Shown here: piece after piece, positions 1 to 8,700 of the stretch | How positions within the stretch are numbered: position 1 is the first letter of the stretch | Layout: every line of letters starts with the position of its first letter | Assembly: GCA_964402115.1 (NCBI GenBank) | Contig: CAYOBW010000051.1 | Span: 1 to 32,171, forward strand | DNA length: 32,171 nucleotides | DNA from: CAYOBW01 sp964402115 | GTDB lineage: Bacteria > Verrucomicrobiota > Kiritimatiellia > UBA8416 > CAYOBW01 | Reading direction: 5' to 3' | The notes under the pieces: model-generated | What the model saw: only the letters and a program-made list of their open reading frames with translations | The model's database searches: none | Told to the model about the DNA's origin: nothing | Position numbers and translations under genes: made by a program

Positions 1-1
1 T

Positions 2-2722
2 CTGGACGATTCGGAGATGCTGGTCGATTGCCCGGACCGCTTCTTCGATCCGGGGGCCTTCCCGAAGGGCGCGCTGGCGCTCCGCAACGGGCGGGCGACG
101 ATCGCCGCTAATCCCGACGGGACCGACTTCAAGGTTCGGTTTGCGCCCGATTCCCGCGCCCGCCTGCTGAACCTGGTGTGTATCGAGCAGGAGGGCCCTG
201 TTCCGGCGCTCAACAAGATCGGCCTCGCGGATGCCGGCGGGAAGCGGGTGCTGCCGGTGGCCGAGGATTTTGCCGCGCTCAACAAGAACGGCACGCTCGA
301 GATCCTCACCGGCGACCGGATCGCGGTCCGTTACGTCGATGACCGGTGCGTCACGAAGGCCAAGGAGAAGCTGGAGCGCTTCCTGAACGTCGCCTTCACC
401 ACGGCGCAGATGCAGTTTGAATTCTTCGAGACGCGGAAAGACCACAATGGCGAGGATGCCGAGTATTACGAGCCGCTCCTGCGGTTCACCCTCGGCAAGC
501 CGGTTCTTCTGACGATACGGGACGCGGACATGGACGTCTCTGCCAAGCCGGACACGGTGCAGGTTGCGCTCGAAAGCAAGAGCGGCGGGAAGCGTAACGT
601 GGTTGCCACGGAGAGCGGGGAAGCCACCGGCATCTTCAGGGTGTCCGTCACTCCGGTTGCGAGGGCGCCGGCCGACGAAAGGGAGATCACGGTGGGCGAA
701 GGCGAGACGCTGACGGCGGCCTATCGGGACGCGGAGAACACCGATCCCGGCGTGCCGACCGACCGGTCCGCCTCCGCCGCGCATGCCGCCTTCGCGACGC
801 CTGAGCTGAGGCTTTCGCATGCGACGGTCGCGGCGATCGGCCCCAGGCGGGAGCCGCCGGTGGGGCTGCGTCCGGGCTTCACACCGGTCAACTGGGACGC
901 GGTGGGCTCCCTGTCTGCCGCTGCGCGCCGGGCCTGGGAGGCCGCGCAGGGTACCGTGCGCCCGCGCTGGGCCGTCGCCAACCGGCTGCTTCCGGCCACG
1001 ACTCCGCCCACGAACGGGTTTGACGTTGTCCATGGCCGCCGCATGTATGTGGAGGTGGTCGCGCCGCACCTTGCGTTGCGGTCCGGTTCAATGGTGAGCG
1101 TTTTCGCGCAGACCGAGGCGGGGCGGAAGGCAGCAGCCGCGGCGCGGCCCGCGGGCGGCGTGACGTCTGCGGCGCCGTTCGACGTGAACATGCCGGGCAC
1201 GGTGGAACTGGGGGCGCACCTGGTAGCCGTGGATCGCGGCTCCCCTTCGCAGCTGTTTCGCGACACCCCGGAGATTCCGATCTATGTCAGGGGCGAGGTC
1301 GTCCCTGCGCCGGACCCGAAAAACACCCGTTTCATGTGCAGCGTTCCCCTGATCGCCGGCGTGTTGCCGGACCACGGGGTGCTTACCGAGGACGAGATCG
1401 AGGCGCGCCGCCAGGCCCGGCTTCCGGCCGGCTCNNNNNNNNNNNNNNNNNNNNNNNNNNNNNNNNNNNNNNNNNNNNNNNNNNNNNNNNNNNNNNNNNN
1501 NNNNNNNNNNNNNNNNNNNNNNNNNNNNNNNNNNCTGCTCGAAGTCGACACGCACTCGGGCGTGTTCCAGGGCGCGTGCCCGCTCACGTACGCCACGGCT
1601 GGGGACGCAGCCGGCGCGGGCGGGTACGACGTCAAGCGCAGCGGCTTCCCGGTTGCGTATGGCGACGTGCTGGAGGGGCGCTACACGGACACGAACGGCG
1701 TGCAGGCCGAGACGCTGCCGGTGGCGATCTGCAAGGGGGCGGATGGCACGGTCGAGCCCTTCTCCAAGAAGTTCGACGATCCCGAGATGGCGGTGCGGAC
1801 GCAGTTCGCGCTGGCTGAGAGCTCACTTGAAGTGGCGAAGAACTACCGGGCGCTGGGCAAGACCGTTGAGGCCGACCGCGAGTATGCGGTGGCGAAGCAG
1901 ATGCTGGCCGGCGCCATGGACCAGTTCCGCGATCCGGAGACGCGGGCGCATGCCGAGTATCTGCTGGGCAACCTGACGCTGGAGGAGGCGGATGGGGCGA
2001 AGGCCAAGGAGTTGCAGGAGGCGCGCTACCGCGCGGCCTTGTCGCGCTTCCTGAATGTCACGGGCAGCTACCCGGACACGCTGCACGCGTCCAAGGCCCA
2101 GTTCAAGATCGCGACCGTGTACGAGAAGCTGGGCGAGCCCGACATCGCCGCGCAGGAATATGTCAAGCTGGCGTACAAGTATCCCGATTCCGAATTCCTG
2201 GCCGTGGCCATGGCCAGGCTGGGCACCCACTTCCAGCGCACGGCGGACGAGTACGAGAAGAAGGCGAAACCGCTGCAGGCCAAAACAGACGACAAGGACG
2301 CGCAGTTCGAGGGGGCGGCGCTGCGGAAGATGGCGGACGGCGAGTACCTGAAGGCGGCCAGTATTTTCGAGCGCCTGCTGGATCGCTTCCCGGACCACGA
2401 GCTGGCCGGAAAGGGCGGCCTGCGCGGCGGGCAGGCCTACATGCGGGCCGGCGAGAGCCGGCGGGCGGTCAACTCGTTCCTGCGGGTGATCAAGAACGAC
2501 GCGTATGACGGGCCGGAGGTGCGCGCCCAGGCCATGTACTGGGCCGGCATGTGTTACGAAACCCTCAAGGAGCCGATGGCGGCGTACTCGATCTACAAGC
2601 GGTTGACCTACGACTTCCCCGAGAGCACGTGGGCGTCTTACGCGCGCGCCCAGCTTTCGCAGGAAGGGTTGCTGAACCTGGAGAGCGATTTGGAGATCAA
2701 GAGGCTGGAGGAAGGGCGATGA
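2..2722 (+). CDS. Giant TPR/beta-sandwich envelope protein, C-terminal part (5' end outside window)
   Basis: The frame is open from the first bases, so the gene begins left of the window; the ATG at 17 is probably internal. The protein is homologous over its whole visible length to the C-terminal part of the next gene: both have an FDPxAFPxG segment, a beta-rich module with the pattern D-x-D-x-D ... ET ... SG-x-F, and a C-terminal TPR block. In the TPR block nearly identical stretches recur (RAHAEYLLGNL, EYVKLAYKYP, FPDHELAG). The TPR block lies at about 1780-2660 and resembles the tetratricopeptide part of CpoB/BamD-like periplasmic proteins. A 100-N assembly gap interrupts the beta region. 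The stop overlaps the start of the next gene (ATGA), so translation is probably coupled. Role inferred: exported scaffold or client of the downstream ExbB/ExbD motor. No catalytic motif is visible. Confidence 0.75.
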   Translation: MDDSEMLVDCPDRFFDPGAFPKGALALRNGRATIAANPDGTDFKVRFAPDSRARLLNLVCIEQEGPVPALNKIGLADAGGKRVLPVAEDFAALNKNGTLEILTGDRIAVRYVDDRCVTKAKEKLERFLNVAFTTAQMQFEFFETRKDHNGEDAEYYEPLLRFTLGKPVLLTIRDADMDVSAKPDTVQVALESKSGGKRNVVATESGEATGIFRVSVTPVARAPADEREITVGEGETLTAAYRDAENTDPGVPTDRSASAAHAAFATPELRLSHATVAAIGPRREPPVGLRPGFTPVNWDAVGSLSAAARRAWEAAQGTVRPRWAVANRLLPATTPPTNGFDVVHGRRMYVEVVAPHLALRSGSMVSVFAQTEAGRKAAAAARPAGGVTSAAPFDVNMPGTVELGAHLVAVDRGSPSQLFRDTPEIPIYVRGEVVPAPDPKNTRFMCSVPLIAGVLPDHGVLTEDEIEARRQARLPAGXXXXXXXXXXXXXXXXXXXXXXXXXXXXXXXXXXLLEVDTHSGVFQGACPLTYATAGDAAGAGGYDVKRSGFPVAYGDVLEGRYTDTNGVQAETLPVAICKGADGTVEPFSKKFDDPEMAVRTQFALAESSLEVAKNYRALGKTVEADREYAVAKQMLAGAMDQFRDPETRAHAEYLLGNLTLEEADGAKAKELQEARYRAALSRFLNVTGSYPDTLHASKAQFKIATVYEKLGEPDIAAQEYVKLAYKYPDSEFLAVAMARLGTHFQRTADEYEKKAKPLQAKTDDKDAQFEGAALRKMADGEYLKAASIFERLLDRFPDHELAGKGGLRGGQAYMRAGESRRAVNSFLRVIKNDAYDGPEVRAQAMYWAGMCYETLKEPMAAYSIYKRLTYDFPESTWASYARAQLSQEGLLNLESDLEIKRLEEGR
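1435..1534. other. Assembly gap (100 Ns)
   Basis: Exactly 100 undetermined bases interrupt the first coding region. Aligning the flanks with the paralogue downstream suggests that about 89 residues (about 270 bp) lie between the matching points, so 100 is probably a placeholder rather than a measured length. Confidence 0.95.
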
Positions 2723-5700
2723 GGGGGGGCAAGGCAGTGATCAGTCATCCGTCATCGGTCATTCGACTGCAGTCGATTGCGGTCGATTGCGGTCGATTGC
2801 TGTCAAGCGCCTTCTTCGCCTGCTCAGCCTTCGCCTCGCCGCTCGACGACCAGGTGACGGCGTTCAAGAAGGCGGACAAGCAGAGCGAGGCTGCGGTTGC
2901 CGACATACTCAAAACGGGCTTGCAGGAGGGCCGGGCGGCCGAGGCGGTGGTCGTGGTGAAGCCGTGGCTCGATGCCCACCAGGCGGACTCCCCGGCGGTT
3001 GTATACTACGCCGGGCTGGCCATGCAACAGGCCGGCGAGTGGCCGGGCGCGGTCAGCTTCTATCGCAAACTCCTGAAGAATCCGTTGCTCGACCCGCAGC
3101 TGGCCGCCGAAGTGGTGCCGGCGACCTACCGCCTGCTGCTGAACGACATGCGCGAACCGGAGTCCGCCTACCTGCTGATGCGGGAAGATGGTGACCGCCT
3201 GCGCGCCTTTGGCAACGCCAAGCAGTTCGATGCCTGGTTCATCGCGGAAGCGAAACGGCGTAACGACGTGCCGGCGGTCTGCGGCCGGGTGGCGACGATC
3301 TTCAGCGCCGCGCCGCCCCATGTCGTGCCGGATTCCGCGGATATCGAGTGGGTTTGCGGGAAGCTGGAATCGTTCGCGATTGAAGACGAGGCCTGGCTTG
3401 AGGCCGCAGCCAAACTGGCGGCGGTGTCGCGTATTCCTGCATCCTTCAAAGCGCGGATCGACTGGGCCATGGCCATTGTGCCTTACAACACGGAAGCGAC
3501 CAAACTGTTCCGGGCAAACAAGCCCATTCCGGATGCGCTGCTGGACAAGCCCCTGCAGGCCGCCGAGGCGCTGGTGGCCGCGCTGCCGTACGAGGGCTCC
3601 ATGCTCGTCGCCAGTGGCTGGATGAATTTCAGAGAGGGACATACGCCCAACTTCCTGAACTACCTCGCCCCGAGGCGGGAGGCCAGGGCGGCGCCCATCC
3701 TGAAGGCCTTGCCACTCCTGCCGGCGGCCCGGGCGCAGACCGTTCTGTCTCTGAATGTGCGCGGGGCGGGGGGCCGGAGCATTGCACATCTGTTCTCGAC
3801 GGCCGAACTGCGTGCGTTGGTCGCGAGGGCGCCGGCTGTTTTCAACTCGCTGGCCGCGCCCGATGTGTCGCTGTTCGACGCCTCTCTGACTGTTGCCGAG
3901 GCGCAGGCGCTTTCCCCGCAGCTGGCGCGAAATCCGCGTGTGCAGGCGGCGCTGGTGCGGACTTATGCCGTGGCGGGCACCAACACGCTGAGCGCCATGG
4001 TGCCGGTCATGATGAAGTCGGAGCTGTGGCGGTTTGATTCCGCCAAGAGCGCCATTGATGCCGTCTGGAACTCCGGCGCCACGCGCGATGGCAAGCACGG
4101 TGAACTCTGCAAACAATACGAGAATCTCGGCGCACGCTATGAACAGATCAGCAAGCAGATCGCCAGGGAGTCCATGAACGCGGACCGACTGGCTGCCTTT
4201 AATGACCTGCAAGGGGACCTGCTGGGAACCACCCCGTCCATTCCCGGTGCCATGGCGCTGTGGGGCCGCTTGTTTGCAGGGGCGCCGGTGTCTGATGCCG
4301 TGGCCATGCTGCGAACGATGCTCGCGAACAGCGAGGGCGACCGCGAGACGCTTTTCCGGCAGGCGGTAACCGCGATCCCGCGGGTGGGCGGGCATGCCAT
4401 TTACTGCGGGCCCGAATGGGATGGGTTCATGCACAACGGCCCGCAGAACGCCAGCTACAAGGCGGCCGTCGCGCCGCTTGTCCCCGAACTCCAACGCATA
4501 CTCAGCGCCCAGGTTCAGGCTGGAAACATCCCGGAGTTCCAGTTTGGCATCTGGATGCACGGGGCCAACCCGCAGGATGAGTCAGCCCGTGCTTTGATGC
4601 AGACCCTGGCGACCTCACCGGCCTATGCCAAGCTCGACCCCTCCTACCACCGTGTGGCGGCGGACCGCATGCATTTTGGGCAGTTTGCCATGACTCCCGC
4701 CATGCTGGCGACGGATTCCGATTACCTCAGCCGCGAGCTGCTGGCCCTGCCGGATGACGCCCAGCCCGTCGCCGTCGAGGCCGCGCTGAAGACCGTGATG
4801 GAACAGGTTAGCCAAGCCCCGGTGCCCGTGCCGGTGCACGGCTTGCAGAAAGTGGCCGCCTTGCCGACGCTGAGCGCGGACGCACGCGCACATGTGACGT
4901 CCCTGTTCAAACAGCTTGCGCCCATCGGCAACTATCCCCAGGGCCAGGGCTATGAGCAGCTTGGGCTGCGCCTGGTCAAGGAGTTTCAGGACGCGAAGCA
5001 GTGGGGCCAGATTGTGCCCTACGCCGCCGCGTTCTGGCGCACCTGCCATACTCCGGATGACAAAAGGTTCCCGCGTGTTGCGGACGCCTTGACGTCCTTT
5101 GCCGAGGAGGCGATGGCGGCTGGGAATCCATCGGTCGCGATCTCCGTGGCGCGAACGGGGTTGAAGAGCGGCATTGACGGTTTGAGCGCCCAGGGCGGCA
5201 ACAATCCGCCGGCTGCCCAGGCGCACCGTGGCAGGTTGAGCGCGATCGCGGGCAAGGCTGCCGTGGCGCTGGGCGCGGTCGAAATTCCGGTTGACGAGAA
5301 GGATCCTGCATTCGGCATCTACAAGTCGTGTGCGGAATTTGTCCAGGGTAACCTCGATTCTGCCTGGAAGCTGTACCTGGCCCATTCGGACCGGATTCAG
5401 CAGAAGACGGAGGGAGCGGACAAGCCCCTGATTCAGAAACTTCCGTCGGAGTATGGTTTCTGGCTGCTGAAGCGGAATATCGCCGAGGGCCGGCCGGCAG
5501 ATGCCGAGGTTCTTGTCAAGGATCTGACCATCTGGTCCAGGACAGCCGAAGGGGCATTCAGCCCGGAGCAGGATGCAGAGCTTAAGATAGCCTACGCCGA
5601 TCTGGCTTTCATCAAGGGGGCGCTGCCGACGGCGCGGGCCTGGTACCGCAAGGTGGCGGATGCCCGCGAGTACAAGGATTCCGAGGTCTACCTGCGGGCC

Positions 5701-8700
5701 GCGCTGGGCTCCGTGAAGGTGGACCGGGTGTCGAAGAACTTCGGCGCGGCCCTGGAGGAACTGGACAAACTGGCGCGCATCCCGTCGCCCGCGGCCCGCG
5801 CCCGGTTGCACTATGCCCGCGCCGAGGTGCTGATGGACCAGGAGAATTTCAAGGAGGCGCTGGATGAGATCGGTGCGGTGCTCCGGGGGAACCCGAACCA
5901 CGCGGACGCGCTGATTCTGCGCGGCAAGCTCCAGTACCAGATGCGCAAGCTGGTGGAAGCCAGCGAGATTGAACTGGGCGTGTCGCGGGAGCACAAGGTC
6001 ATGGTTCCGGGCGAGACGCTGAAGATCAACCTGAACGACCCGACCCTGCGCGTCTCGGGGGTGGGGGCCGATATCGAGGTCGAGGTCTGGGCCAAGTCCG
6101 GCGACCGCGAGCGGGTGCTGCTGCACCAGCTCGGAGACAGCAAGGAGAAGTTCCGGGCGGAAATGCCGACCGCGCTGGCGGCGCCCGTGGCGGGTGACAA
6201 AACCTTGCAGGTTCTCGGCGCAGATGAGATCCGCTACGGCTACTCGGACCGGTTCCGTGCCAGGATGAAAGACCTGCCGCCGGACCCGCAGACGGTGATC
6301 GGGATCGCCTCCGATGCTTACCTGTCGCTGACGGCCGGAGCCTTCCCCCCGCGGGAAGGGGAGCGGCGGCTCGACATGGAGGAGCTTGGCCTGTCCACGG
6401 CCCAGCGGGCGCTCGGCATGCGCGCCGTGCGGCCGGGCAATCCGTTGTACGTGCGGGTGAGCGACCCGGACCAGAGCAAGACGGCCGGCGTCGACTCGCT
6501 GGCGGTGACGATCCAGAGTTCCAGCGGCGACGAGATCCGGCGCCTGCTGCTCAAGGAGACCGGCCCCTACACCGGCGAGTTCGAGGGCCTTGTGCCGACC
6601 GCCGGCGCCCAGGCCATGGCGTTTGCCTCCGAGAGCGCGCCTGGCCGCGATCCGAACATGACGATCAGTTCCGCGCCCTATCCCGGCTGGCTGGGAAAGG
6701 TCGGTGACGCGGAGAATCCGCGCACCTTCGGCGTGGATTTGAACGACAATGTGCCGCTGGGCGGGATGACCATCCGCTTCGACGAGGCCGGCAGCGCGCT
6801 GAGCCGCTTCGTCCTGCAGACTTCGCTGAACGGCCTCGACTGGACCACGCGGGCGCGGTACCCGGATCCTGGCGGGGCTTTGGACGGCCGGCCGCTGGTG
6901 ACCTCGTTCGGAGCCTATGCGAACGCATATTCCGTTGCAGCCCCGAAGGACCGCAGCCTGCCCCCCGACTGGTATGAGAAGATGGAGCTGACCTCGGCCC
7001 GCGCCTCCTGCTCGTACCTGGCCGCCACGGTATCCAATATCACACAGGCTGTTATGCAGTTGGCGAATACGGGTCATCCGCACTACTCAGGATTGATGCG
7101 GTACCGCGCGCTTTTCCACCAGCCGTCGGCGGCCATCCGGAAGTTCCGCCTGACCGGCCAGCCGCAGGGCGCCACGATCTTCCTGCTCGACGGCCAGCCG
7201 GCTGCCAGGGAGAGCGAGGATCCGCTGGCGATCGAGCGCAGGCTGGAGCCGGGGCTGCACGAGATCCAGGTCTGGTTCCACGGCAGTGCCGATAAGATCA
7301 CCGGCAGCAAGCCGGTCCTGATGTGCGATGTGCCGGGCAAGTCCGACCTGGCGCCCTGTGCGGACGGCATGTTCGATCCGGCGGCCTTTCCAGAAGGCGT
7401 GCGGGCGCAAGTCCCGCAGCCGGCGGCCATCACGAACGCGGCGGACGGCGCGGGGCTGGACGTGGCGTTCGGCAGCCGCACGCGGGCCCGGCTGGTGCGG
7501 CTGGTGATCCTGGGGTTCAAGGGCGTGGCGCCCGCGATCAAGTCGGTCACGCTCGCCGACCGCGACGGCAAGGTGCGCCTGCCGGTGAAGGACGACTTCA
7601 TGACGCTGCGCCAGAACAGCCAGCTCGAGGTGCTTCCCGGCGACCACGTCACGGCGCGCTACGAGGACGAGGTCACGGCGACGCCCAAGCGCAACAGGCA
7701 TGAACAGCGTCTGCAAGTTGCATTCAACACGGCGTCGATTTCGGCCTCCTTCCTGAACTACGAAACGACCACGGCGGGGCGCACGCTGAAGCTGGAGCCA
7801 ATCCGCCGGTTCACACTCGGCGACGCTGTCGCGATCGTGATTGACGACGCCGACATGGACGCGAGCCCCGCGGCGGACGTTGTCGCATTCAAGGTTTCCG
7901 CGAGCGGCGGCACGGAAGCCACCATGCAGGCGGTGGAGACGTCGGAACACAGCGGGCGCTTCCTGGGCCGCGTATTCCCAGTCCAGGGTAAGCCGGCACG
8001 GGAATCCGAGATCCAGGTCTCCTCCGGAGGCACCCTGACGGCAGCGTACCGGGACCAGGAGAACCTGGACCCGGGCATACCGGCCGACCGATCCGTGACG
8101 GTTGAACATGCCCAATACGCGGCGCCCAAACTGGGGGTCTACACGGTGAGCAGCGCGGCGGCGACTCCCGGGGGCCGCGAGAAAGCCCGGCCTGCGGACG
8201 GCGGCAACAGGCTGCGGGCTGGCAACGGGTCGCCGGGGCCCGAACTCGTGGTCCCGCGGCGGGCTCTGCACTATGCATACGTGGAGCCTGCGGAGACCGC
8301 GCTGAAGGGCGTGATCGGCGCGAGCCTGCGGTTCGACGTGGTGGCGCCGAATCTGGCGCTGGCAGGGAGCAGCGAGATCCGGGCTTACGTTCAGACGGCA
8401 GCCGCGCGAGCGGCCGCGGCGGCGGGAGGGAAGCCGCCCGCCGCGCCCTTCGATATCAACGTGCCTGGGACGCTCAAGCTGGTCGGGCAGCCGGGAGCAG
8501 CCACGGCCGTGGTTCCCGCGGGGTACACGCTCGGCACGGCGCCGGCGGCGCCGTCGAACCGGCCGCCGCTGGACGAGGGGCGGTTCTCGTTCTCCGTGCC
8601 GCTGATCCTCGGCGAGCGGCCGGCGCGAAGCTTCGCGACGAAGGATGCCGAAGCGCTGCCCGCATCGTCAATTCCCGCGGGGCTTGCCGTGCGGGCCGGC

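Noticed and set aside
2551..2718. 5' extension of the 2492-aa frame into the first gene
   Set aside because: It overlaps the well-supported TPR coding of the first gene in another frame, whereas the ATG at 2719 has a strong ribosome binding site and a coupled overlap.
4615..7083. 822-codon open frame on the - strand inside the giant gene
   Set aside because: Antisense shadow of GC-rich coding; Arg/Gln/His-rich composition and no domain, while the + frame has consistent TPR and beta modules.
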